Assembly: GCA_900540895.1 (NCBI GenBank)
Contig: UQHV01000014.1
Location: 4,922 to 68,921, forward strand
Reading direction: 5' to 3'
DNA length: 64,000 nucleotides
From: an uncultured Collinsella sp.
GTDB taxonomy: Bacteria; Actinomycetota; Coriobacteriia; Coriobacteriales; Coriobacteriaceae
Under the pieces are notes generated by a model, which was not told the origin of the DNA, did no database searches, and saw only the letters and a list, made by a program, of their open reading frames with translations. Position numbers and translations under genes: made by a program. Of this stretch, positions 36,780 to 46,208 are shown one piece after another. Positions within the stretch are counted from its first letter, which is position 1. Each line of letters opens with the position of its first letter.

Positions 36780-38540
36780 GTGGCCGACCAGGACATCAAG
36801 ATGCTCATCGAGCGCATTATGGCCGAGGCCCGGACCCATCAGTCTGCCCGCTTCTCACATGAAGTCTACGCAGACGAGCCGATTCTCAAAACCGGCCGAC
36901 AGATGCAGAATTTCCTCCCCGACCAGTACCGTAAAATGCGCGAGATATCGCGCTGGCAGGATGACCCCAAGGGCGGTGCGGGCCGCTGGCTTTCGGAAGC
37001 CGAGCTTTTTTACCGCCAGGGCCTGCTGATGGCCGACTTTGAGGACGACTGTCCCTACAACGGCACCTTTAAGTCGTACTTTCCCACCTACAACGCCATG
37101 AGCGACCGGCAGCTGCGCGGCTACTTTACCTGGCGTGCCCAAGTGCGCCGCGGAACCGTCGAGGAAACGTCTACGTCCTTTGCCTTTCTGTATCTCTATG
37201 AGCTGATTTGCGGCATTGGCGTAGATGACCCGCTCGACGGTTTTAACAAGATCAAGGCCTTTTGGGATGTCTATCGCGCCTTCGAGCCCGGCATTGATCG
37301 GTTTGCACGCGTGTGGTTGCAGGATTACGCCGTATTCCATGGGCTCAACCCCAAGCTGCTTCGTGACTCTAAAACCGTCATGTTCGATAACGCCCTTATC
37401 GAGCTGCGGCGCGCGGCACGAGACCTTGTACCGGCACCGGCACCGTCCGACCAGACCCCCAAACGTCGCAAAACCTCCGAGCCCACGCTCCCCCTTCCGC
37501 CCGATGAGGTGCGCGAGGAGCGACTCATGGCCGCCATCAACGCCCTCTCCACGTACAACCTAAGTAACTCGCGGCTCGACCGCAGCCACCACCGCGATCT
37601 GCGCCACGCGGCATGCGCCGTGTATGTCCGCATGGCGCGCTACTATGACACGCACCGAAAGACCGGCATCGTGGCGAGTTTATTTGGGGAGGAGACGGCC
37701 ATGCCCTACACCATGTTTGCCTCGGCCGTATTCTTTGCGCCCGAGCGCCACGAGGACTGCGAATATCGCCTGGATCCTATCCATATCTACCGTTGCCAAA
37801 ACGGCTTTTGGGAATGCATGCGCATCCACGGTAGTAGGCAAAAGAGCAGCAAGCTCGGTGAAATGATGCGCGCCTGCGACCAACGCCTGCGCCTGGCGCT
37901 GGACCCCGCCCATCCCCTTAAGGAAGAAAAGGTCCCCAAATATCTGGCCAAAATTATCGATGACGAGATTGTGGCATGGCTTTCGTGGGACGCCGTACAC
38001 CAGCCCGTCAAGATCGATATCGATCTGAGTCAGCTGGGGCACATTCGGAGCGCCGCTGCGCAAACGCGCGAAGCGCTTTTGATCGACGAAGAGCGCGAGG
38101 ACGATGTGCCCACAGAGGTCGATACGGCGGAATCCGAGCAACCGGAAGCCAAGCCTGCGACCGACGTGATGGCCGAGCCGATCGCGGCGCCTACGGAGCG
38201 CAACAAAGCCGACGAGCCAACCATTTCCACCGAACAGTTTGGCGTCGTGGCACCGCTCCTCGCACCGACGCCAGCGGTCGTATCGACTGCACCCGCTGGC
38301 ACCGCAACCGAACTCGCGCCCGCCGCAGATGCCTTCCTTCGCGCGCTGCTCGAGCAAAACGCAGCGCAAGCGACATTGGCGGTAGTGCAATCGGAGCAGA
38401 GCGAGGACATGCTCGTCGACAGCATCAACGAGGCGCTCTTTGACCTGGTGGGTGACACCGTTATCGAGTTTGGAGCGGCAGGACCGCAGATCATCGAGGA
38501 TTACGAAGCAGACGTGAGAGGATACCTAGACCATGAGTGA
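36780..38540 (+). CDS. TerB-N / TerB-C domain protein
   Basis: 586 residues, cytoplasmic. Residues about 1-225 match the TerB-N type (GRWLSEAELFYRQGLLMADFEDDCPYNG, FTWRAQVRRG, FAFLYLYELICGIG). A helical middle follows, then an acidic, alanine- and proline-rich linker near 430-500, and a C-terminal part of TerB-C type (LVDSINEALFDLVGDTVIEF). TerB-like domains bind metals and occur in stress and DNA-processing operons. No classical TerB core was identified between the two. Starts with GTG after GAGAGGAGGAGC. Its stop overlaps the next start by eight bases, so the ATPase is translationally coupled. Confidence 0.75.
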   Translation: MADQDIKMLIERIMAEARTHQSARFSHEVYADEPILKTGRQMQNFLPDQYRKMREISRWQDDPKGGAGRWLSEAELFYRQGLLMADFEDDCPYNGTFKSYFPTYNAMSDRQLRGYFTWRAQVRRGTVEETSTSFAFLYLYELICGIGVDDPLDGFNKIKAFWDVYRAFEPGIDRFARVWLQDYAVFHGLNPKLLRDSKTVMFDNALIELRRAARDLVPAPAPSDQTPKRRKTSEPTLPLPPDEVREERLMAAINALSTYNLSNSRLDRSHHRDLRHAACAVYVRMARYYDTHRKTGIVASLFGEETAMPYTMFASAVFFAPERHEDCEYRLDPIHIYRCQNGFWECMRIHGSRQKSSKLGEMMRACDQRLRLALDPAHPLKEEKVPKYLAKIIDDEIVAWLSWDAVHQPVKIDIDLSQLGHIRSAAAQTREALLIDEEREDDVPTEVDTAESEQPEAKPATDVMAEPIAAPTERNKADEPTISTEQFGVVAPLLAPTPAVVSTAPAGTATELAPAADAFLRALLEQNAAQATLAVVQSEQSEDMLVDSINEALFDLVGDTVIEFGAAGPQIIEDYEADVRGYLDHE

Positions 38541-39837
38541 TACCGCATCCACAGCACCCCGCGTGCCCAAGCGCGTCGCTGCCGTCATTCTCAACTCGCT
38601 CAAGGGCGGCGTGGTCCCGCGCATCGGCCTTCCTTACATCACCGTAGGGCGCGAGGTCGAGATCCGCGCCCTGCTCACCGATCTGAGTCTCATCGCCGAC
38701 GGTGGCGCGAGCTTCCGCTTTCTGGTCGGTCGTTACGGCGCCGGCAAGAGCTTTTTGCTCCAGACCATCCGCACGCACGCCATGGGCGAAGGATTCGTCG
38801 TCGCTGATGCCGACCTGTCGCCCGAGCGCCGCCTGCAGGGCGGTCAGGGACAGGGCCTTGCCACCTACCGCGAGCTCATCCGCAATATATCGACCAAGAC
38901 GCGCCCCGAGGGCGGTGCGCTCAACCTTATTTTGGATCGCTGGGTCGCCTCGTGCGCCGACGTCGACGAGTCGGTCGTCAATGCCCAACTGGCCCCGCTC
39001 GAGGAGATGGTCCACGGCTTCGACTTCACCCGCATGCTCCGCCGCTATCGCATGGCCGTATCCGAGGGCGATGAAGAGGCTATGAGCCGCGTGACCAAAT
39101 GGATTCGCGGCGAGTACCGCACCAAGAGCGAGGCTCGCGCCGAACTGGGGTCCTCAACCATCATCAGCGACGATGACTGGTACGACTACGTCAAACTCAT
39201 CGCGCGTTTTTTGGTTTGCAGTGGCTACAAGGGCATGCTGGTGCTCATCGACGAGCTCGTGAATCTGTATAAGATTCCCAACGCCATTACGCGCCAGTAC
39301 AACTACGAGAAGATCCTGACCATGTACAACGACACGCTCCAGGGCAAGGCGCAGTACCTGGGCATGATCATGGGTGGCACGCCAACCTCCATCGAGGACC
39401 GTCGCCGCGGCGTGTTCTCCTACGAGGCCCTGCGCAGCCGACTCGCTCAGGGCCGTTTTGCGCGCGAGGACCTTAAGGACATGCTCGCGCCCATCATTCG
39501 TCTGCAGCCACTCACCTATGAGGAGCTGCTGGTGCTCATCGAAAAACTCATGCAGATCCATGCCGGCTACTTTGGCTGGACGCCCACGCTTACCGAGAAC
39601 GACTTGGTGGACTTTCTCAAGATTGAGTTTGGCCGCGTGGGAGCCGATACGCACTTGACGCCGCGTGAGGTCATTCGTGACTTTATCGAGCTGCTCGACA
39701 TCCTATGCCAAAACCCCGACGCCAACGTGGCCGAGCTACTGCAAAGCGTCGGCGGCGACGCGCTGGCGCCGGCAACAGCAACAGGCGACACCGGCACCGC
39801 AAGCGGCGACCGCAATTTCGCCGAATTCACCATCTAA
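38533..39837 (+). CDS. BrxD-like ATPase (DUF2791)
   Basis: 434 residues. P-loop GRYGAGKS at 66-73, Walker B LVLIDE at 236-241, and the segment GTPTSIEDRRRGVFSYEALR followed by SRL near 276-300, which I recognise from BrxD, the ATP-binding protein of BREX phage-resistance systems. In known systems it accompanies the helicase BrxHI, as here. No pglX methyltransferase, pglZ or brxC is in the window. Overlaps the TerB-N gene by eight bases; the helicase follows 116 bases later. Confidence 0.8.
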   Translation: MSDTASTAPRVPKRVAAVILNSLKGGVVPRIGLPYITVGREVEIRALLTDLSLIADGGASFRFLVGRYGAGKSFLLQTIRTHAMGEGFVVADADLSPERRLQGGQGQGLATYRELIRNISTKTRPEGGALNLILDRWVASCADVDESVVNAQLAPLEEMVHGFDFTRMLRRYRMAVSEGDEEAMSRVTKWIRGEYRTKSEARAELGSSTIISDDDWYDYVKLIARFLVCSGYKGMLVLIDELVNLYKIPNAITRQYNYEKILTMYNDTLQGKAQYLGMIMGGTPTSIEDRRRGVFSYEALRSRLAQGRFAREDLKDMLAPIIRLQPLTYEELLVLIEKLMQIHAGYFGWTPTLTENDLVDFLKIEFGRVGADTHLTPREVIRDFIELLDILCQNPDANVAELLQSVGGDALAPATATGDTGTASGDRNFAEFTI

Positions 39838-39842
39838 CCCGC

Positions 39843-39869
39843 CAAAAAGGGACAGGTTTATTTTGGCAG
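39843..39869. repeat. Short hairpin carrying the AGGGACAGG motif
   Basis: GCCAAAA and TTTTGGC arms flank AGGGACAGGTTTA between the ATPase and the helicase genes. Related GGGACGGGGAGACCTATTT sequence follows the helicase stop near 42412, and TGCCTGTCCCC forms the loop region of the palindrome at 53941-53993. Confidence 0.5.
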
Positions 39870-39953
39870 GCTTTATCTGGGCAAACGTCGAGGCAGTGAT
39901 GCGGCAAGCCACTGCTCACCGCGTTAAGAGGTTCGTATTTGAGAGGAGGCCCC

Positions 39954-42398
39954 GTGAACGCCTTTGACCGCTACGCCCCGTTTATCCAAGACTTCATCTA
40001 CTCCCACGATTGGGAGAGCTTGCGCTCTATCCAGGTTGCGGCAGCTGATGCCATCTTTAACACGCAAGATAATGTGCTCCTGACGGCATCCACGGCTTCC
40101 GGCAAAACCGAGGCAGCCTTCTTTCCCATCCTGACCGAGTTTTGGGAGAACCCGCCCGCAAGCGTGGGCGCCCTCTACATTGGCCCCCTCAAGGCGCTCA
40201 TCAATGACCAATTCGTCCGCCTCAACGATCTGTGCGAAGAAGCCGATATCCCTGTCTGGCACTGGCATGGCGATGTCTCGCAGTCGCACAAGGCTAAGCT
40301 CATCAAAAAACCGAGCGGCATCTTGCAGATTACGCCCGAGTCACTCGAGGCGCTCCTGATCCATAAGCACATGGCGATCCCTCGTATGTTCTGCGACCTG
40401 CGCTATGTGGTTATCGACGAAGTCCATTCGCTCATGCGCGGCGACCGCGGCGGGCAGACGCTCTGCCTTATCGAGCGGCTCTCGCGCATGGCAGGCGTGC
40501 AGCCCCGCCGCATCGGTCTGTCGGCAACCATCGGCGACCCCGAGCGCACGGGCGCCTTCCTGTCGCAGGGGACGGGACGCAACTGCGTCATCCCCCGTTT
40601 TGAGGAGCCGCGCCGCGTGTGGCGCATCTCCATGGAGCACTTCTACAACTCGGGTCCCCAGGCGCAGCAGCGAGGATTCGAGAGCATGGGTCCTCAAGAG
40701 GCCGAAGTGCTTGCGTGCGAGCGCATTGAGGCAGTGACACCCGCGGCGCTGCCCGCATCCGGACAAGACATGCGCCACAGCGGACAGCTCACACAGGCGG
40801 AACGTCGTCAACGTCGCGAGCAGGCGCGGGGCAAGGACGCTCCCAAAGACCGTCGCACTTCCTCGGCCCCCGAGGGCGAAGTCGACATCCCACGAGCGAC
40901 CGAGCAGGCGCTTCTCAGCCCCACCGACACAGCGCCAGACAACGCCGACCCCGGCATGGGCTATATCTTCGAACACACCCGCGGCCGCAAGTGCTTGGTC
41001 TTTGCCAACTCGCGCGAGGAGGCAGAGGCCGTGTGCTCCATGCTGCGCAGCTACTGCGAAAGTCGACACGAGCCCGACCGCTTTCTAATCCATCACGGCA
41101 ACCTTTCGGCATCGCTGCGCGAGACGGCCGAGGAGCTCATGCGCGACGAGGAGCAGGCGCAGACAACCGTCACCACCTCTACGCTGGAGCTCGGTATCGA
41201 TATCGGCCGCCTGGAGCGCGCCTTCCAGATTGACGCGCCGTTTACCGTCAGCTCCTTTTTGCAGCGCATGGGGCGCACGGGACGCCGCGACCTTCCGCCC
41301 GAGATGTGGTTTGTCATGCGCGAGGAAGAACCCGAGCCGCGCACGATGATGCCCGAAACCATTCCCTGGAAGCTCCTGCAGGGTATCGCGCTCGTACAAC
41401 TCTATCGCGAGGAAAAGTGGGTCGAGCCGCCCGAGCTCGATCGACTCCCCTACAGCCTGCTCTATCACCAGACTATGTCGACCCTCGCCAGCACCGGCGA
41501 GCTCACGCCGGCCGAACTTGCCCAGCGTGTGCTCACGCTCAGCTATTTCCACCGTATCTCGGCAGACGATTACCGTGTGCTGCTACGTCACCTCATTAAG
41601 ATCGACCATATCCAGGTCACCGAAGGTGGCGGGCTCATCGTGGGTCTCGCGGGCGAGCGCGTCATCAACAACTTTAAGTTCTACGCCGTGTTCCAGGAAA
41701 ACGAGGAGTTTACCGTCCGGAGCGAATCGGCCGAGCTGGGCACGATTGTTAATCCGCCCCCGCCCGGTGAGCGCATCGCCATCGCCGGACACTGCTGGAT
41801 TGTCGAGGAAGTGGACTGGAAGCGCCACACTGTCTTTGCCACGCAGGTCAAGGGCCGGGTGCCGGCCTACTTTGGCGACTGCCCCGGCGACATCAATACA
41901 CACGTACTCGAGCGCATGCGCAAGGCGCTCAACGAGCACGCGACATATCCGTACCTCATGGGTAACGCACGGGCCCGCTTGGCGCAGGCTCGCCATACGG
42001 CCGAGATTTCGGGTGCGGGAACCAAGCCACTCATCAACCTGGGTGGCGACACCTGGGTACTCTTCCCCTGGCTGGGCAGTTACGCCTTTTTGGCACTCGA
42101 GCGCATGCTCAAGATTAAGTGTGCCGCGGAGCTGGGCCTTCGCGGACTCGACCCATCGCGCCCGTACTTTATGCAGTTTAAGATGAAGGCCGACGAGGAG
42201 ACGTTCTTTGAGGTGCTCGCCGCCGAGGCCGAGAAGGACTTCAATCCCATCGAGCTCGTCTATCCCGGCGAGGTGCCTTATTTTGATCGCTACGACGAGT
42301 ACGTTCCCGAGGAGCTCGTGCGCAAAGGCTTTGCCGAAGGCGTGCTCGACATCGAAGGCATGAAGCAGCGCGTTCTCGGCTGGCGCGACCACGCCTAA
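39954..42398 (+). CDS. BrxHI / Lhr-like DEAD-box helicase
   Basis: 814 residues, superfamily 2. Motif I ASTASGKT at 45-52, DEVH at 155-158, LSATIGDP near 195, and motifs IV-VI in TSTLELGIDIGRL and QRMGRTGRR. A basic insert of about 100 residues (RRQRREQARGKDAPKDRR) separates the two RecA lobes. The C-terminal 300 residues contain winged-helix and Lhr-type regions. It probably moves on nucleic acid in the service of the preceding ATPase. GTG 39954 follows GAGAGGAGG and is preferred to the upstream frame. Third gene of the TerB-N / BrxD / helicase set. Confidence 0.85.
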   Translation: MNAFDRYAPFIQDFIYSHDWESLRSIQVAAADAIFNTQDNVLLTASTASGKTEAAFFPILTEFWENPPASVGALYIGPLKALINDQFVRLNDLCEEADIPVWHWHGDVSQSHKAKLIKKPSGILQITPESLEALLIHKHMAIPRMFCDLRYVVIDEVHSLMRGDRGGQTLCLIERLSRMAGVQPRRIGLSATIGDPERTGAFLSQGTGRNCVIPRFEEPRRVWRISMEHFYNSGPQAQQRGFESMGPQEAEVLACERIEAVTPAALPASGQDMRHSGQLTQAERRQRREQARGKDAPKDRRTSSAPEGEVDIPRATEQALLSPTDTAPDNADPGMGYIFEHTRGRKCLVFANSREEAEAVCSMLRSYCESRHEPDRFLIHHGNLSASLRETAEELMRDEEQAQTTVTTSTLELGIDIGRLERAFQIDAPFTVSSFLQRMGRTGRRDLPPEMWFVMREEEPEPRTMMPETIPWKLLQGIALVQLYREEKWVEPPELDRLPYSLLYHQTMSTLASTGELTPAELAQRVLTLSYFHRISADDYRVLLRHLIKIDHIQVTEGGGLIVGLAGERVINNFKFYAVFQENEEFTVRSESAELGTIVNPPPPGERIAIAGHCWIVEEVDWKRHTVFATQVKGRVPAYFGDCPGDINTHVLERMRKALNEHATYPYLMGNARARLAQARHTAEISGAGTKPLINLGGDTWVLFPWLGSYAFLALERMLKIKCAAELGLRGLDPSRPYFMQFKMKADEETFFEVLAAEAEKDFNPIELVYPGEVPYFDRYDEYVPEELVRKGFAEGVLDIEGMKQRVLGWRDHA

Positions 42399-42424
42399 GA
42401 CCAGTCTTTTTGGGACGGGGAGAC

Positions 42425-43303
42425 CTATTTGTCGTGAAGAACGGTGCCGAGGAAGTCGGCGTCGAAGGGCACGGCTTCGGCAAAGGCGTAGTTGCCGTCG
42501 CTGGCGATGAGCAGGTAGTTCTCCTCGCCGCCGAACTCCGCATCGCCACATGGGACCACCCAGGCGTGGGCGAATACCTCGAGTGCCGTGGCAGCGCAAT
42601 CGCGCAGGAACGTCACATCGCTCCCCTCGCTTGCGCTCACGATATTGGCAACGTAGACGCCACCGACATTTAGGCTGCCCCGCACCAAACGCAACGCTTC
42701 AACCGTCGCCAGCTCGCGTACGGGCTCGGCACCGCCAAAGCAATCGCTCACGACCACGTCGTAGCGACGATGGCCCACACTCGTCACACCCAGATACGAG
42801 CGAGCCTCAGCAGTAATCACCCGCAAGCGGTCGCCCACCGTGCGCTCCAGCTCGTCCAGATAGAACCAACGGCGCGCCAGGCGCGTAATCTCTCCGTCAT
42901 ACTCGATGACGTCCATGCGCAAGCCCTCGTGCGACATCAGGGCGAATTTAGGATAGGCAAACCCGCCGCCGCCCAGCATAAGCATACGGTCGATGCCGTG
43001 ACCATAAGCGTCGCGCATCGCATCCTCGGACTCAAACACGTCGTCAAACGCACGATAGTACGCAAAGACGGGCTCGGCCCAACGCTCACCGACATAGCTC
43101 GCGCTTTGGTAGACGCCGCCTTGCACCAACACGCGAATCTCATCGCCGCCCTCATCGTGCACGCGTTTCACACGCGCCAACCCATTGCGGGTTCGCGCAA
43201 CCTGCAGACAGGCAGCGCGAACAGCGACGGCGGCCGCACCAAGCGCCGCGGCTCCCAGAGCAACGCCGGCAACGACGCCGGCAGAAACACTTGGCTTGTT
43301 CAT
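42425..43303 (-). CDS. Spermidine-synthase-like methyltransferase-fold protein
   Basis: 292 residues: one N-terminal hydrophobic helix (about 9-30), then a Rossmann fold with MLMLGGGGFAYPKFAL (cofactor loop), DVIEYDGEITRLARR and YDVVVSDCFGG. It resembles spermidine-synthase-like proteins, but the polyamine-binding residues cannot be verified, so the reaction is open. Its start abuts the elp3 stop codon (TAGATG), so it is co-translated with elp3. Confidence 0.75.
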   Translation of the reverse strand: MNKPSVSAGVVAGVALGAAALGAAAVAVRAACLQVARTRNGLARVKRVHDEGGDEIRVLVQGGVYQSASYVGERWAEPVFAYYRAFDDVFESEDAMRDAYGHGIDRMLMLGGGGFAYPKFALMSHEGLRMDVIEYDGEITRLARRWFYLDELERTVGDRLRVITAEARSYLGVTSVGHRRYDVVVSDCFGGAEPVRELATVEALRLVRGSLNVGGVYVANIVSASEGSDVTFLRDCAATALEVFAHAWVVPCGDAEFGGEENYLLIASDGNYAFAEAVPFDADFLGTVLHDK

Positions 43304-45211
43304 CTAGAGCTCCTTTTGCAGATAGAGTCCATGGTCGTAAAAACCCAAATGGCGATAGTACTCGCGTGTGCCAATCGCGCTGATCACGTTGATGCGCGCA
43401 TAGCCCGCGTCCCGAGCAATATGGCACGCACGCTCTACGAGCAAACGCCCCAATCCATGGTGCTGGGCTGCCTGGCCTTGATCTCCCACGCGCGCCGCCA
43501 TGCCATACACGTGCACCTCGCGAATCATCGCCTCGTCCGGTGTCGTCGGCAACTCATCCGCATGCGCGGCAACAAAAGCACGATCGGGCAGAGACAGACG
43601 CAAAAAGCCCGCGATCTTGCCCTGCGGCGTCACCCACTGCAAAAAGCGCTCGTGCGTCACCGGCGTCTCGTACGCCACTTCCTCGTCAAGGGTCAGCTCA
43701 TGCAAGTCGGCGCCCGCCGTGCTAATCTCGCGATAGCGAATCTCACGCACTGTCGCGCCTTCCCCACGAGCCGACAAGCGGTTTTCAACGAGCTGACGCA
43801 GGTTGGGCTTCTTGTTGCCCACCATGATGTCGTCGGAGCTAAAGTCGCGGATCATGCGACTGATGCGGCAGAACGCCGGCGTCACCACGATGTCGTCGGC
43901 CAACACATCGAGCAGCTCTTCCTCGGTATAGGGACGCCACTCGCCGCGCTCATAGCAGCCCACCAGACGCGAGCCCTCGATGAGCGCGCACGGGTAGACC
44001 TTGACCTCGTCGGGCATAAAGGCCCCTTCGGTCATAAAGCGCTCGTAGTCGCGCTTGTCCCCCTCGGGTGTGGCGCCCAATAAGTTGAGCATAAAATGCG
44101 CATGGATCTTAAAGCCAAAGAGGCGCGCAAGCGAAAACGCCTGCTCGATCTGAGCCACCGAAATGCGACGCTCGTTGATATCGAGCAAATGCTGGTCGAG
44201 GCTCTGGATGCCCATCTGAATCTTGGTGCAGCCCAGACGACGAATGAGCGTGAGCGCCTGTGGCGTCACGGCATCGGGGCGGGTCTCGATAACGAGCCCC
44301 ACCACGCGATGCTTCGCCGTCTCGTTGATGCGCTGCTGACGCTCAAGCTCCTCCATCGTTTCCGTCTGCCACTCGGCAGCCTCGCCCCATGGCGTACCGG
44401 GGCCGTACAGACGACGCACTGCGCGGTTATAGCCACCAACGACAGCATCCACACGCCCCTGCTCGTCGGCAACGCCGCTCGCAAGCTCGGCCTCGTCGGT
44501 CGCAATGCCGGCAGCCCGATAGCGCTCGCGGCGCTCTGTTACCACCGGCGGCAGGGCATCGGCGGGAGCGTCATCGAGCAGGCGCCCTGCCTCGGCACGG
44601 CTGATGCCCGGACGCGCCAACATGGGGTTTGCCGCCACACCGGCGACGGCATCGTCATTGAGCGCACGGAAAAGCTCCGACATAAACCACGTCTGATACC
44701 CTTGCGGATAGTCGCTCCAGGTACCGCCGAGCACAATGAGCTCTATCTTGTCGGTCGCATGTCCCATCTGCGAAAGCGCGGTCAGACGAGCGCTCACCTG
44801 CAGATACGGGTCGAAGCAGTTTTGCTCCGCACGGGCGCACGCCGGCTCGGCGTGCAGATAGCTTTTGGGCATGCGCAGATCGTTGGGGCAAAACAGGCAA
44901 TCGCCCGAGCATGGCCAGGGCTTGGTAATGACGGTAATGGTCGCCACGCCCGAGGCCGTTCGGCGCGGCTTCATACGCAGGACCTGCAGCAGTTGACGCT
45001 CCAGATCGGAATCGACATTCCACGCAGCCCACCGAACCGGCTCCTCACGTTTAACCCGCTGGTAGAACGGCAGCAGACGGCGCTTGGCCAAATCGCGTTT
45101 GTCGGCACCCTCACGGCGCGCCTCGGCATGTATCAGTTTGACGAGCGCTTTGTCGTCCACGGTCTCGCCGCGACGCAGAGCCTCGAGTATGTTCAAGATA
45201 ATCTGTTCCAT
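43304..45211 (-). CDS. elp3: Elp3-family tRNA uridine-34 modification enzyme (radical SAM + acetyltransferase)
   Basis: 635 residues. Radical SAM cysteines CSGDCLFC (C101, C105, C108) with the surrounding VITKPWP-CPND context, KIQMGIQSLDQ, and a C-terminal GNAT domain (QHHGLGRLLVERACHIAR, ISAIGTREYYRHLGFY). Elp3 attaches a carboxymethyl-type group to wobble uridine of tRNA using acetyl-CoA and SAM. In eukaryotes it acts within Elongator; bacterial forms act alone. A Trm9-like methyltransferase that could finish the modification lies 2 kb away. Confidence 0.93.
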   Translation of the reverse strand: MEQIILNILEALRRGETVDDKALVKLIHAEARREGADKRDLAKRRLLPFYQRVKREEPVRWAAWNVDSDLERQLLQVLRMKPRRTASGVATITVITKPWPCSGDCLFCPNDLRMPKSYLHAEPACARAEQNCFDPYLQVSARLTALSQMGHATDKIELIVLGGTWSDYPQGYQTWFMSELFRALNDDAVAGVAANPMLARPGISRAEAGRLLDDAPADALPPVVTERRERYRAAGIATDEAELASGVADEQGRVDAVVGGYNRAVRRLYGPGTPWGEAAEWQTETMEELERQQRINETAKHRVVGLVIETRPDAVTPQALTLIRRLGCTKIQMGIQSLDQHLLDINERRISVAQIEQAFSLARLFGFKIHAHFMLNLLGATPEGDKRDYERFMTEGAFMPDEVKVYPCALIEGSRLVGCYERGEWRPYTEEELLDVLADDIVVTPAFCRISRMIRDFSSDDIMVGNKKPNLRQLVENRLSARGEGATVREIRYREISTAGADLHELTLDEEVAYETPVTHERFLQWVTPQGKIAGFLRLSLPDRAFVAAHADELPTTPDEAMIREVHVYGMAARVGDQGQAAQHHGLGRLLVERACHIARDAGYARINVISAIGTREYYRHLGFYDHGLYLQKEL

Positions 45212-45308
45212 GTCCCCATTGTAAAGGCAAAGGCGCCGAAGCCCGTCACGGCTCCGGCGCCTCCATCAAAGAGCATGCCTATATGTACCGATCTCCGAAA
45301 ACCGCATG

Positions 45309-46208
45309 TCACTCCGGATCAAACGACATGTCGCCCGAACCGACCTCAAAACGATACGTAGCAGACTTATCGCCGTTATCGAATTCAAGATTCAAAATGG
45401 TCTCGCCGTCGTAGCCAAGCGGAAGGAAATCGCTCTCAAAGTCGCCGCTGCCCAAGGTGAGGCTCGCCTTAAAGCCCGTCGAGTTCGGAACCGTCATCTC
45501 CACATCGCCCGAGCCCACACTCACGTCCATCGACTTCGCGGGGGCCTGGTAGAGCTCGAACGTCACATCGCCCGAACCGACCTCGGCATTCAGGGTATCG
45601 GTCACGGTGCCCGTAAACTCAACGTCTCCAGAGTCCAAAGTCAGGTTGAGGTCATGACACGCAATGCCCGCGACCGTCAGGTCACCCGATCCTACATTCG
45701 CTGTAATGCCCACCATGTTATCGGCAACTTCGCGCGGCAGTTCGACGGTAACCGTGCGGTCAATGGCGCGCTCGTCATCGCAATCGAACTGGCGAATCTT
45801 GAGCGTAGAGCCCTTGATTTCGGCCAGGTTCTGGGTTGCCGCATCGAAGGCAACGGTCCCCGTTGCCACGCGACCGCTTTCAATTACGCGCACTGGCCCG
45901 CTGGAGACGTGTTTGACCTCGACCGTGCCCGACGTCACGTCCAAGTCAAGCGATGTGAACGCGTCGGCATCAAAGGTTTCGCTCGAAAGCTGCTGAGGCT
46001 GAGCGGAATAGTTACCGCCATCCAAAAGATCGTCCTCGTCAACCGCATCGTCCATACCAGAGAAGCCGGATACAACATCGTCGAGATCCCACGGGCCATC
46101 AAAATGAATCAAAGTCCGCGAAATGCCAAAGACAAGCCCGATGATGAGCACAAACGCTCCGATGCCAACGCCCAAGCGTACCTTGGATTCATGCGAAAGC
46201 TTCATCAT
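45309..46208 (-). CDS. DUF4097-type membrane protein
   Basis: 299 residues with one membrane helix at about 13-32 and an acidic linker. The external beta-helix domain has repeats of the type VGSGDV (five GSGD motifs: ANVGSGDL, EVGSGDVTF, VGSGDVEM, LGSGDFES, VGSGDMS), as in DUF4097 adhesin-like proteins. Its ATG overlaps the stop of the HTH gene (ATGATGA), so the two are coupled. Probably a surface or signalling partner of the HTH protein. Confidence 0.8.
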   Translation of the reverse strand: MMKLSHESKVRLGVGIGAFVLIIGLVFGISRTLIHFDGPWDLDDVVSGFSGMDDAVDEDDLLDGGNYSAQPQQLSSETFDADAFTSLDLDVTSGTVEVKHVSSGPVRVIESGRVATGTVAFDAATQNLAEIKGSTLKIRQFDCDDERAIDRTVTVELPREVADNMVGITANVGSGDLTVAGIACHDLNLTLDSGDVEFTGTVTDTLNAEVGSGDVTFELYQAPAKSMDVSVGSGDVEMTVPNSTGFKASLTLGSGDFESDFLPLGYDGETILNLEFDNGDKSATYRFEVGSGDMSFDPE

